Source of the DNA: Gammaproteobacteria bacterium
GTDB lineage: Bacteria; Pseudomonadota; Gammaproteobacteria; Steroidobacterales; GCA-2729495
Direction of reading: 5' to 3'
Length of the DNA: 64,000 nt
NCBI GenBank assembly: GCA_021773815.1
Contig: JAJFJS010000067.1
Location: 62,001-126,000, forward strand
Shown here: positions 34,903-43,386 of the stretch, piece by piece
Layout of the letters: each line of letters begins with the position of its first letter
Numbering within the stretch: position 1 is the first letter of the stretch
The notes under the pieces: generated by a model
The model's database searches: none
What the model was told of the DNA's origin: nothing
The model's input: the letters and a program-made list of their open reading frames with translations, nothing else
Position numbers and translations under genes: made by a program

Positions 34903-34970
34903 GGCGATCGTTTTCCGGTGCTTCCGCACGCTGAATATCCCGGATGAAGGCGCAGGCATTCGTGATGTTC
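34903..34970 (+). mobile_element. IS3-type transposase remnant (short)
   Basis: The plus strand codes FRTLNIPDEG, a motif of IS3-family OrfB (native form GRRFRTLNxxDEG). 38 bases (34915-34952) match 59103-59140 with three differences. No other transposase part is preserved. Confidence 0.55.
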
Positions 34971-35005
34971 ACACGAGTTGCAGAACCTTGCCTTTCCGGG
35001 TTCAC

Positions 35006-36010
35006 CTACTCAACCCCTATCCCTCGCTGGTTCCACGCGTCAATGTCTGTACTCAGAATGCTGCTCTGCGTGTCCAGCAACTCTTCCAGCAGCGGCGAGT
35101 CGACGGCAAGATTCAACGCGGTATCGATCTGCTCAAGCGCCTCCCTGTTGCGCCCCTGCGCTACCAGTGTCATCGCCAGGTTATTGCGCGCGATGAGCGA
35201 TGCCTCGTCATTTCGCAGGATGACAAGAAAACCCAGCTCTGCCGCGGAGAAATTGCCGAGCGCGTATTGCGCATTCGCCAGTCCAAATAGAAGAACGGAG
35301 TCATCCGGCCATTGCGACAGCCCGGCTTGCCAGGCATCTCGCGCCGCCAGGGGATGCCCGGTCTGCTCAAGTCCTGCGACAGCTTCAATATAGCGGTTTC
35401 GGTCGGGGTTGGCTGGTAACTCCCCTGGCCTGAGTATCGACATAGCCCAGAAATTGCTGCGTCTCCACGTGCGCAGAAACACGGGTGTATGCATTACGCG
35501 CCGTTCTTCCGTGCCGGAACGAAGAATGATTTGCTCGCTGACCGCATCCGCGCCAACGACCACCGCATAGTGCCAAAGAGGCGCCCAACTGACACCCAGA
35601 TTGAGCAATACCAATACCGGCCGCCCGGTCGCCAACTCGCCTGTTATCGACGAGAACTCAGGCACCAGTACATAGGGGACCCTTTCCGCCGCACGCGAGG
35701 CTGCGAGCATTTCGCTTTGTAAACTGCCCTGGCGTGCGGGAAGGTAGACCTGCCTGGACACTGCATCCAGCGTGGTTGTAACACCGCTCGCCGTTAACAC
35801 GGTCATGAGGGCCGCAGGCCCACACTGGTATTGCTGCTGCGCATAAAAAGGCGTATCGACCAGTTCGAGCAGGCCGGGTGCCGGCCCATAGTTGCTGACA
35901 GACGGCGGCATCGCGCTACACCCTGCCAGAATCCAGAATACGAAAAGGGCCGGCGCATGCGCGGCCCTTTTCGAACGGTCGAACAACTGCAAAGTGCCGA
36001 TTGCCTTCAC
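35006..36010 (-). CDS. PA2778-family cysteine peptidase with TPR tail
   Basis: 334 residues. N-terminal lipoprotein-like signal ending in WILAGCSAM, then a C39-like papain-fold peptidase with cysteine in YQCGPAALMTVL, histidine in LWHYAVVVGAD and RSGTEERRVM. The C-terminal third (about 205-320) is TPR-like helices (AGLEQTGHPLAARDAWQAG; NAQYALGNFSAAE). Known as the PA2778 family, always paired with PA2779 proteins; the substrate is unknown. It starts with GTG overlapping the PA2779 stop (GTGA). Confidence 0.88.
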   Translation of the reverse strand: MKAIGTLQLFDRSKRAAHAPALFVFWILAGCSAMPPSVSNYGPAPGLLELVDTPFYAQQQYQCGPAALMTVLTASGVTTTLDAVSRQVYLPARQGSLQSEMLAASRAAERVPYVLVPEFSSITGELATGRPVLVLLNLGVSWAPLWHYAVVVGADAVSEQIILRSGTEERRVMHTPVFLRTWRRSNFWAMSILRPGELPANPDRNRYIEAVAGLEQTGHPLAARDAWQAGLSQWPDDSVLLFGLANAQYALGNFSAAELGFLVILRNDEASLIARNNLAMTLVAQGRNREALEQIDTALNLAVDSPLLEELLDTQSSILSTDIDAWNQRGIGVE

Positions 36011-36393
36011 ACTCTCTTGAATACGTCGATAACTCCAACAATCTCCAAAACAATCAACACCACGAATACGACACCGATCACAACTAACGCACCGCCTCCA
36101 CCCGCAATTTGCTGGTCGAGCTTACCTTCCAGCGCAAGCAATTCGGCGTCCGTCATGTTGCCGACTCGTGATTGAACTGCCAGCGGGTCTACCCCGAACG
36201 CGACCAGTTGCCTGACCACATCCTCTCGCGCGAGAATCGTTTCCACGCGTGTGAGACGCCCGTCCCGGACCTCGCTTTGCACAACTTGCTGAGTGCCGAT
36301 CATTGCGGCGCCGGACGTCTGCGCCAGACCCAGACTCAATAGCGCGAGTGAAACAAACCTGACGACGAAATTTTGTAACATTATTGAGTGCAT
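36007..36393 (-). CDS. PA2779-family membrane protein
   Basis: 128 residues. Signal-like N-terminal segment (about 5-28), a middle charged helical part with REDVVRQLVAFGVDPLAVQSRVGNMTDAELLAL, and a glycine stretch followed by a C-terminal membrane helix (VVIGVVFVVLIVLEIVGVIDVF). Matches the PA2779 family, a constant partner of the PA2778 peptidase, with which it overlaps by 4 bases. Function unknown; the pair behaves as one unit, so it may be the peptidase's substrate or membrane partner. Confidence 0.87.
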   Translation of the reverse strand: MHSIMLQNFVVRFVSLALLSLGLAQTSGAAMIGTQQVVQSEVRDGRLTRVETILAREDVVRQLVAFGVDPLAVQSRVGNMTDAELLALEGKLDQQIAGGGGALVVIGVVFVVLIVLEIVGVIDVFKRV

Positions 36394-36591
36394 TGAGGTA
36401 TCCCTTGTGTAAGTTTGTAAATTGAACGGCCAGCGCGAGGCTCCTGCATAGCCTCACCTTGCTCGTTGCCGAGCCGAGTCGTCTGTACGCTGCCGCACAG
36501 ACAGGCCATCTGCCTGACTCCAAGCTCCGTTCATTCACCGGAGCAGAATAGATGCCTGGACTTCCCACGGTATAGATGACACACCGAACCC

Positions 36592-36976
36592 TCAAAATGA
36601 GGCTCTTTCAAAAGCCTCTGGACTGACGCCGCCGAGGTAGCTGTGGCGTCGGGTTCGATTATAAAAATACTTCGATGTAATCAAAGATATCAGCTCTGGA
36701 GAGATCGCGTGTTTTGTAGATACGTTTCTTGATACGTTCTTTTTTCAAGCTACTAAAGAACGGCTCGGCAACGGCATTACCCCAACAGTTTCCGCGCCGA
36801 CTTATGCTCGATTGGAGTTGGTGCTCACGACAGAACCTCAGCCAGTCGCGGCTGCCGTACTGAGACCCTTGGTCGGAATGCACGATCACCGTGTCCGTCG
36901 GCTTTCGTCACCAGATAGCCATCAACAATGCATCAACGACAAGCTCTTTCACCAAGGTCGGTTTTATCGACCAACC
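36592..36976 (-). mobile_element. IS3-family OrfB transposase, C-terminal remnant with stop and frameshift
   Basis: On the minus strand the sequence reads GWSIKPTLVKELVVDALLMAIW, then an in-frame TGA where arginine is expected, then RKPTDTVIVHSDQGSQYGSRDW...NCWGNAVAEPFFSSLKKE. This is the DDE integrase core with its second D and final E. An extra T near 36660 shifts the frame; in the shifted frame the expected end (YNRTRRHSYLGGVSPEAFERASF) is intact. The upstream half is missing. Inactive. Confidence 0.88.
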
Positions 36977-37266
36977 CTGGTGTATAACGTTGGTTACCAA
37001 TCACTTTCTCCTATGCTCGGATCACAGCCCGGAGGTGTCTGCCGTACTGGGGGAAGTCCAGTCTGGGCACGAATGAAATTGGAAAATGGGTCGTGGATAT
37101 TTTCCAGGCCACGCTGCAATACATTTTTAGCGCCGTTAGTCATCTTAATGAGCTGAATTGCAGACCTTCTGAACCGATCTGACAGATAAGCAGATAAACA
37201 TGAACTTAAACTTCAACCGGCACGCCAAGATCCCTTCAAGGTGACCTGTTGGATGTCCTCAACCAG

Positions 37267-38733
37267 TTAGTCTCCCCCGGTCAGCTCCGCTAGCAGCTCT
37301 GGCAGTGAAACCAGGGCGAAGGTTGTTGATCGATCACTGATACCGTAGGGAATCACGAGCTTGTCATTGTGGATCATGCCGCCGCACGAATAGACGACGT
37401 TAGGGACGTAACCGAAGCGCTCGTCTTCGACCGGCGCGAGGAGAGGTTCGGGGAGACGGCCGATGACTCGGGAAGGGTCGTCTCGGTCGAGAAGTGCGGC
37501 GCCGATCGAGTATTGGCGCATCGGACCCACACCGTGCGTGAGAACAAGCCACCCAGCTTCAGTTTCAATCGGTGAGCCGCAGTTGCCGATCTGAATGATT
37601 TCCCAGGAAAACCTGGGCTTCATGAGAAGCTTAGCTTCGTTCCAGAAGAGAACGTCGTCAGACCTCAAGAGGAACAGACTCTCTTCGTCAATTCGACCGA
37701 GCATCAGGTACCTGCCGTCGACCTTTCTCGGGAACAGCGCCATCCCTTTGTTAAGGGCGTACCGTCCGCCCAGCGTGCGAATCCTGACCGTCTGAAACCC
37801 GGTGGTTTCGAGGAGCTGGGGCATGATATTGACGCCATCGTACGCGGTATAGACCCCGTAATAGCAGATTTCGCCGTCTTCCGAGCGATATCGCACCATC
37901 CGCATATCTTCGATCCCATGGCTCTCGCGATCCGAGTGCGGGAAAATTACAAACTCGGATGGGTCGTCGAGATCAGGCATCTGAAGATCGTAATTCGCCC
38001 GCGCAAGCGCGAGCATGTTCTCAACGGGCTGGCAAAACGAGGGGGCACAACCGAGCGAGTTCCGCACCGCATTAATCGCCAAATTGAGTTCGTCGAATGT
38101 GAATGTCTCGCCCAGGCGGTTAAGGACTTCGTCGGTCGATGGTTCGAGCACGTGCATCTCGACGAGTTTCTTTCGGTAGATTTTTTTCTCAAATTGTCGA
38201 TTCTCAATGACTTGGAGCTGGTGACTATATTGACTGACGGGCTCGATCCGGATTCGATTATGGCGATCGATCACTCCGCGACGGAAAACGACCGAGGAGA
38301 TATGTCCTTCGCCCGTTGCTCGCAGGCTCATCAGAAAGCGGGTGCTGCCCTCAGCCTGTCTATCCTGTTCGATGGCAGGCACCATTGAGGGATTGAAGAG
38401 CGCGGCAGACTCGATCGCGTACTCCATTGTGAAGTAAGTACCGATCAGGAACCGCCGTTCCTCGTCGACACCATCTTCGTTGGCGACGAGGTGTTTGACC
38501 GCACTATAGTTGCGCTTGGCGATCGCGGCGAGTTCCGGATGTTTCTTCTGGAAACTCCGCTTGAGACCGCTCAATAAGTTGGCGACCGTGGAGTCGTCAA
38601 GGGTTAGGATCCGTTCAATGATTCCACGAAGCCGCTGCTCGTCGCCAGGGCCGAAAAATCGGGGAATAACGCGCCTAGACTCTGGGTCGAGCCGCTCGGA
38701 AACACGTTCGACCTTCACGCTCGAGCGGTACAT
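37267..38733 (-). CDS. Glycoside hydrolase family 130-like (mannoside phosphorylase type) protein
   Basis: About 488 residues. A helical N-terminal part (about 1-170) precedes a five-bladed beta-propeller with GH130 features: FVIFPHSDRESHGIEDMRMVRY, CYYGVYTAYDG, GMALFPRKVDGRYLMLGRIDEE, and the end YVPNVVYSCGGMIHNDKLVIPYGISDR. GH130 enzymes phosphorolyse or hydrolyse beta-mannosides; the long helical N terminus marks a less characterised branch, so the substrate is open. MYRSSVKVERV at 38733 is the chosen start; the frame continues to 38850 across a transporter remnant. It follows an APC permease gene. Confidence 0.85.
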   Translation of the reverse strand: MYRSSVKVERVSERLDPESRRVIPRFFGPGDEQRLRGIIERILTLDDSTVANLLSGLKRSFQKKHPELAAIAKRNYSAVKHLVANEDGVDEERRFLIGTYFTMEYAIESAALFNPSMVPAIEQDRQAEGSTRFLMSLRATGEGHISSVVFRRGVIDRHNRIRIEPVSQYSHQLQVIENRQFEKKIYRKKLVEMHVLEPSTDEVLNRLGETFTFDELNLAINAVRNSLGCAPSFCQPVENMLALARANYDLQMPDLDDPSEFVIFPHSDRESHGIEDMRMVRYRSEDGEICYYGVYTAYDGVNIMPQLLETTGFQTVRIRTLGGRYALNKGMALFPRKVDGRYLMLGRIDEESLFLLRSDDVLFWNEAKLLMKPRFSWEIIQIGNCGSPIETEAGWLVLTHGVGPMRQYSIGAALLDRDDPSRVIGRLPEPLLAPVEDERFGYVPNVVYSCGGMIHNDKLVIPYGISDRSTTFALVSLPELLAELTGGD

Positions 38734-38903
38734 CGTATCGGTAGACTTCTTGACGCGTGGTTCGGCACATACGGCGGCGCGAACTCCAACCCCGCCTTGA
38801 TTGCCGGATAGCACGCGGCCATCGGCGCGATGACCACGATCATCAACCACGCCTGCCGAGGGGGCGAGAGCGGAGCTTCACGGAGATGACGATCACCGTT
38901 CAT
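38715..38903 (-). pseudogene. N-terminal remnant of an EamA/DMT-type permease
   Basis: A 62-codon frame contains QAWLMIVVIAPMAACYPAIKAGLEFAPP, which resembles the first membrane segment of EamA-family (DMT) permeases, then turns into unrelated sequence. It overlaps the APC permease stop by 11 bases and the GH130 start. Probably what is left after a deletion that joined GH130 to its present neighbour. Confidence 0.5.
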
Positions 38904-40278
38904 TTTTTTCCGCCCGCTGTATTAAGTTGCCAGAAGATGAGCCGACGTGCGAATGCTCCGGCTGGCTCGCGGACGGGCGTGACTTGAGGAAGAAAAACTC
39001 GGTGATCAGGATTGCCGCCATGATGGCTGCTGCCACGAATAAAACCAAAGGATCCGAGGCGACTTTCACCCAGAGAAAGCCACCAATGATGATCACATCC
39101 ATAACGATTGCAATGACCGGAATCGCGGGATGGGCCTCCACTTCTTTTCGCAGGTGGCGCAGCACTCCCCAATGAATGGCGATGTCCATGATCAGGTAAA
39201 AGATGATGCCCAACGCCGCGATGCGAGACAGGTCAAAGAACGCGGTCAGCACCAGGCCCAGCGCGACCGTATAAACAAGGGTGTGCGTCCGAATGGTGCC
39301 CGGCATGTGGAAGTGGCGGTGGGGGACAAGCTTCATCTCGGTCAGCATGGCCAGCATGCGTGACACCGCGAAAATGCTGGCAATAATGCCGCCGGCGGTG
39401 GCCAGCATGGCCAGAACCACGGTAAACCAGACTGCGTGCTCTCCCAGTGCCGGGCGAGCGGCGGCGGCCAGCGAGTAGTTGCGCGTTGCGATGATCTCCT
39501 CCAGCGACAGGTTGCTGGAGACCGCGAAGCCGACCAACGCGTAGATCACCACACAGAGGCCGATGGAGATCATGATGGCCCTGCCCAGGTTCCGGCGCGG
39601 GTCTTTAAGTTCCGAACCGCTGTTGGTGATAGTGGTGAAACCTTTGAAGGCCAGAATGCCGAGCGCCGTAGCACCGAGAAAACCGGTCAGCGACACCCCG
39701 CGATCTGCCGCGGAGAAATCCGTTGTCACCGAGTCCGCCATCCACACCCCGACCACGCCAAACAGGACGATTCCGCCAATCTTGATGAAACCGAGCAACG
39801 AGGCGACCCTCTGGATCAAACCCGTGACGGACAGGTTGATCAGAAAGGCCGTCAGCAACAGCCCCACCCCCAGCGCGGGAACCAGCCAACTGCCGTCATC
39901 GATTTCAAACAGCCGCAAGGTGTAGGATCCGAAGGTCCGTGCCAGGAAGCTCTGGGCGATGACCATGGAGAAATACATCAACAGGGCATGAAACGCGGTA
40001 GTCAGGGTTCCGCCATACGCCTTTTCCAAATACATGGCGATGCCCCCGGCGGAGGGGTAGGCATTGGATAATTTTACGTAAGAGTAAGCGCTCAACGAGA
40101 CAATCAGTGCGGCAGAAAGAAACGCCAGAGGAAACAGGCTCCCCGTCATCTCCGCCATCTGGCCGGTCAGTGCGAAAATCCCGGCGCCGATCATGACGCC
40201 CGTACCCAAGGCAACGGCGCCAATCAGCGACAGGCTGTCCGCCTGATACTTTGACGTTCTGTCTGGCGTAGCGTCCAT
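38893..40278 (-). CDS. APC-family amino acid/polyamine permease
   Basis: 461 residues with about 12 membrane segments. The first helix has the APC signature GTGVMIGAGIFALTGQMAEMTG; PSAGGIAMYLEKAYGG follows (family: helix 2-3 loop), and LGILAFKGFTTITNSGSELKDPRRN marks helix 6. Secondary transporter of amino acids or related amines in the inner membrane; substrate not predictable. It lies 4 bases downstream of a small membrane protein gene and upstream of GH130. Confidence 0.92.
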   Translation of the reverse strand: MDATPDRTSKYQADSLSLIGAVALGTGVMIGAGIFALTGQMAEMTGSLFPLAFLSAALIVSLSAYSYVKLSNAYPSAGGIAMYLEKAYGGTLTTAFHALLMYFSMVIAQSFLARTFGSYTLRLFEIDDGSWLVPALGVGLLLTAFLINLSVTGLIQRVASLLGFIKIGGIVLFGVVGVWMADSVTTDFSAADRGVSLTGFLGATALGILAFKGFTTITNSGSELKDPRRNLGRAIMISIGLCVVIYALVGFAVSSNLSLEEIIATRNYSLAAAARPALGEHAVWFTVVLAMLATAGGIIASIFAVSRMLAMLTEMKLVPHRHFHMPGTIRTHTLVYTVALGLVLTAFFDLSRIAALGIIFYLIMDIAIHWGVLRHLRKEVEAHPAIPVIAIVMDVIIIGGFLWVKVASDPLVLFVAAAIMAAILITEFFFLKSRPSASQPEHSHVGSSSGNLIQRAEKNER

Positions 40279-40282
40279 GTGA

Positions 40283-40630
40283 TTACTGCTTACCCCAACG
40301 AACGCCCAGATTGTAAATTCCCGCGATCAATACCCCCGCGAACCAGCACAAGATGAAGATGGTAACCAGGCCCAGCGCGGCCTGGGAAACAGGTACGCTG
40401 GTTTTCAGAATCAACCTGACGTCGAGACCGTGTAACAGGCTATTGAAGAAGACCACGGCCGCGTCATGCGAGACGGTGGCCATCGTCAGCATGCAGCCGA
40501 GGTAGAACACCACGCCGGTAGCACCGAAGGAGAGTCCCAGGTATTTGGGGCTTAGATACAGCGAGTGAAGCGACGGCGGCCGGACGTTTCCGGAAGCGCG
40601 GCTGTCGTTCTGATTAGTGTCGGTCCTCAT
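40283..40630 (-). CDS. Small two-helix membrane protein (DUF5676-like)
   Basis: About 115 residues. A polar N-terminal 30 residues are followed by two membrane helices (about 45-68 and 85-110) separated by a short loop; the sequence around SPKYLGLSFGATGVVFYLGCMLT resembles DUF5676 proteins, which often occur near copper or other metal-handling genes. Function unknown. The start at MRTDTNQN overlaps the upstream small gene by 17 bases. Confidence 0.6.
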   Translation of the reverse strand: MRTDTNQNDSRASGNVRPPSLHSLYLSPKYLGLSFGATGVVFYLGCMLTMATVSHDAAVVFFNSLLHGLDVRLILKTSVPVSQAALGLVTIFILCWFAGVLIAGIYNLGVRWGKQ

Positions 40631-40811
40631 GGCCGTTCTCTCCGTTCTCTTCATCATCGTGCATGCCGAAGTGCATCAGGTGGCAGAGCATCATTGCCCC
40701 AACCACTATGGCCAGCACCCAGCCACTGCCCAAACCCATGACTGGGAGGAGAAAAATCAGCAGCAGCGCCAGGGCGCAGCCGATTACCATCGTCAGGATG
40801 TGTTTCATCAT
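40614..40811 (-). CDS. Small membrane protein with His/Asp/Glu-rich tail (DUF2933-like)
   Basis: 65 residues: two closely spaced membrane helices (about 5-22 and 27-45) and a C-terminal tail rich in His and acids (HFGMHDDEENGENGHEDRH) able to bind metal ions. Proteins of this size and pattern (DUF2933 type) accompany metal-efflux P-type ATPases. The ATPase gene lies upstream on the same strand, separated by a HAD remnant. Confidence 0.6.
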   Translation of the reverse strand: MMKHILTMVIGCALALLLIFLLPVMGLGSGWVLAIVVGAMMLCHLMHFGMHDDEENGENGHEDRH

Positions 40812-40909
40812 TCTCTACTCAGTTTTGAATGTGTTCGTGGTCATGCCTCGCTCTTGTGACAGTTGTGTGTCATCTCGATCTCCGTTTCCGGGGCCTTGAG
40901 ATATTTCAG

Positions 40910-41160
40910 TCAGGCGTATCCTCTCGCGTGGCGGTCATGGCACGACTTGCCGTCGCCATGGCGCCGATAGTCAGTGTCGATGTCGAACGGGACGAACGGT
41001 TCACCTGTGTCAGCCGAACGTTTCTCGAGAAACTCGTCGAACAACCTTTTCCAGGCCGCAGCCTGCACGCTCGCCGTCCTGGTCAAGACGCCATCCAGAT
41101 CGAACAGAACAGCATCGTAGTCCCGTGGGGACGCCCAAGACGAAGGCGGGGCACTTCCGG
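40910..41160 (-). pseudogene. HAD-family hydrolase remnant (beta-phosphoglucomutase-like N terminus)
   Basis: The frame holds PRDYDAVLFDLDGVLTRTASVQAAAWKRLFDEFLEKRS, the HAD motif I and cap start of beta-phosphoglucomutase-like enzymes. GEPFVPFDIDTDYRRHGDGK follows, where homology stops. No start codon fits after the copB stop, and the C-terminal two thirds are missing. A gene remnant left between copB and the small membrane genes. Confidence 0.75.
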
Positions 41161-41166
41161 ACGGGC

Positions 41167-43308
41167 TCAAAGTTTGGCCCGCTTCAGCAGTTGCGCGTTG
41201 AGCGCCACCACCACCGTGCTCGCCGACATGAGCACCGCGCCCGCGGCAGGTGTCAGCAGGATGCCCCATGGCGCAAGCACGCCGGCGGCCAGGGGGATCG
41301 CGAAGATGTTGTAGCCCGCCGCCCACCAGAGATTCTGCACCATCTTCCGGTACGTGGCCCTGCTCAGGGTAATGATCCGGGGAATGTCGCGAGGGTCGGA
41401 CCTCACGAGCACGATATGCCCGGCCTCGACGGCGACATCGGCCCCCGCGCCGATCGCAATCCCGATATCGGCCGTGGCCAGGGCCGGTGCGTCGTTCACG
41501 CCGTCGCCGATCATCGCGACTTTCTTCCCTTGGGCCTGAAGCTCGCGGACCTTGTTGGCCTTGTCGTCGGGCAGCACTTCCGCGAACACGGTGTCGATTC
41601 CGAGCTCCTTCGCGACGGCATCGGCCACGGCCTGCGCGTCGCCCGTCAGCATGGCAACCTGGATCCCGCTCTCATGCAGCGCCGCGATAGCTTCGCGGCT
41701 TTCCTCACGAATCGCGTCCGCCACAGCGTAAACGGCCAGGGCGCGGCCTTCGCGAACGAGATAGATCGCCGCCTGCCCTCGGCTGGCTGCGGCCTCGGCC
41801 GCCTCCTGAAGCCCCGGTGGCACCTGAACCTTCTCCGCCTTGAGGAGCGCCGGGCCGCCCATGTGGTACTCGGTGCCTGCGATCATGGCCGCCACGCCCT
41901 TGCCGGTGAGGGCGCGGAAGCCTTCGGCGGCAGGAACCTCTATGCCTTTGTCCTCCGCAGTCTTCACAATGCCCCGGGCGATCGGGTGCTCGGACTCCGA
42001 TTCGATGCCGGACGCGATGCGAAGCGCTTCGTCCTCCGCCAGTCCTTCCGCAACGGACATGGCCACGACCCGGAACTCGCCGAGCGTCAGCGTTCCTGTC
42101 TTGTCGAAAATCACCGTGTCGAGGTTGCGGGCCTCCTCGAGTCCACGCCGGTCCCGCACCAAAAGACCGTTGCGGGCCCCCAGCGTCGTGGAGATGGCCA
42201 CCACCAACGGCACGGCCAGTCCGAGCGCGTGGGGACAGGCGATCACCAGCACCGTCACCATCCGCACCACCGAGAAGTCGATCGCTGCCCCCAACAACTC
42301 CCACACCCCTAGAGTGATGGCGGCGGCGCCGATCGCCACGACAGTCAGAAGTCGGGCCGCACGGTCAGCCAGATGCTGCGCTCTGGATTTGGATTTCTGC
42401 GCATCGGCCACGAGCCGCATGATGCCGGAGAGCCTGGTCTTCTCCCCCGTTCCGGTGACCTCGACGCGCAGAGATCCTTCTCCGTTGATCGTGGCGGCGA
42501 TTACCTCGTCGCCTTCCCGCTTCTTCACCGGCCTGGACTCCCCGGTGATCATCGCCTCGTTGATGTCGCTCTCGCCCTTGCGGACCACGCCGTCTGCGGG
42601 AACGCTCTCGCCCGGGCGCACCAACAGGAGGTCACCATTCTGCAACGCGCTGACGGCGACCTTCTCCTCGCCCCCAGCGGTGATCCGCGTCGCGGTGTCC
42701 GGAAGGAGCTTCGCCAGTTCCTTCAATGCCCCTTGAGCCTGATTGATGGACCGCATCTCGATCCAGTGGCCAAGGAGCATGATGGTGACCAGCGTGGCCA
42801 ATTCCCACCACAGCGCATTCGCCCCGATCAGTCTGAACTGAACGACCCAGGAGAACAGGAAGGCGACCGTGATGGCGAGCGAGATGAGGGTCATCATCCC
42901 AGGCAGTCGGTCCGTCAGTTCCCGCCATGCTCCCTGCAGGAAGACCAGGCCGCCGTAGACAAAGACGACCGTGGCGAGCACGGGCCCGAGCCAGTCCGAT
43001 CCGGGGAATTCCGGGGCCCGGTAGCCGAGGAGCTCCTGGATATGGGCCGACCAGAAGACCACCGGAACGGTGAGAACCAGCGAGAGCCAGAACCGGTCCC
43101 GGAACATTGCGGGAGAGTGGCCCTCGTGTTTGTCATGGTTGCCGTGGCCTGCCTCGCTGGAGGCCGCTCCATGCTTGTGGGGCTGCGCGCCCGGCGCTGA
43201 TTCGGGCGCGGTGGACGTGCGCGCGGGTGCGCTGGCCGGCGCGACCGGGGAAGGATTCGGTGTAGACGACGGCGCCTCGTCGGGGCGACTTCTTTCAGGC
43301 GTGTCCAT
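41167..43308 (-). CDS. copB: CopB-type copper/heavy-metal translocating P-type ATPase
   Basis: 713 residues. The N terminus (about 1-60) is proline-rich then histidine-rich (HKHGAAS, HGNHDKHEGHS), replacing the usual heavy-metal domain. Eight membrane segments include the ion motif CPH in VIACPHALGLAVP, typical of CopB-type (P1B-3) pumps. Actuator TGES, phosphorylation site DKTGTLTLGEF, SEHPIARGI and GDGVNDAPALATADIGIA are all intact. It should export Cu or Ag from the cytoplasm. ATG at 43308 is used; the frame has a TTG just before it. Confidence 0.94.
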   Translation of the reverse strand: MDTPERSRPDEAPSSTPNPSPVAPASAPARTSTAPESAPGAQPHKHGAASSEAGHGNHDKHEGHSPAMFRDRFWLSLVLTVPVVFWSAHIQELLGYRAPEFPGSDWLGPVLATVVFVYGGLVFLQGAWRELTDRLPGMMTLISLAITVAFLFSWVVQFRLIGANALWWELATLVTIMLLGHWIEMRSINQAQGALKELAKLLPDTATRITAGGEEKVAVSALQNGDLLLVRPGESVPADGVVRKGESDINEAMITGESRPVKKREGDEVIAATINGEGSLRVEVTGTGEKTRLSGIMRLVADAQKSKSRAQHLADRAARLLTVVAIGAAAITLGVWELLGAAIDFSVVRMVTVLVIACPHALGLAVPLVVAISTTLGARNGLLVRDRRGLEEARNLDTVIFDKTGTLTLGEFRVVAMSVAEGLAEDEALRIASGIESESEHPIARGIVKTAEDKGIEVPAAEGFRALTGKGVAAMIAGTEYHMGGPALLKAEKVQVPPGLQEAAEAAASRGQAAIYLVREGRALAVYAVADAIREESREAIAALHESGIQVAMLTGDAQAVADAVAKELGIDTVFAEVLPDDKANKVRELQAQGKKVAMIGDGVNDAPALATADIGIAIGAGADVAVEAGHIVLVRSDPRDIPRIITLSRATYRKMVQNLWWAAGYNIFAIPLAAGVLAPWGILLTPAAGAVLMSASTVVVALNAQLLKRAKL

Positions 43309-43386
43309 CAATTCATCCTCTCGAAAGAGTCAGCCGATGATACGCCCCGGGCAAGTTCTCCCGATCCAAGTCGATCGACGCGAAGC

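Larger units (their letters stand above)
34476..35005. other. Gene-free stretch with repeat and IS debris
   Basis: No supported gene. It holds a REP-like palindrome (34851-34899) and an IS3-type transposase scrap (34903-34970). Confidence 0.6.

Noticed and set aside
34736-35005. 89-codon minus-strand frame after the Fic remnant
   Set aside because: It passes through the REP-like palindrome and the IS scrap in antisense, so it is a chance frame.
41125-42312. 395-codon plus-strand frame opposite copB
   Set aside because: Antisense of the P-type ATPase core motifs; composition is a shadow pattern.
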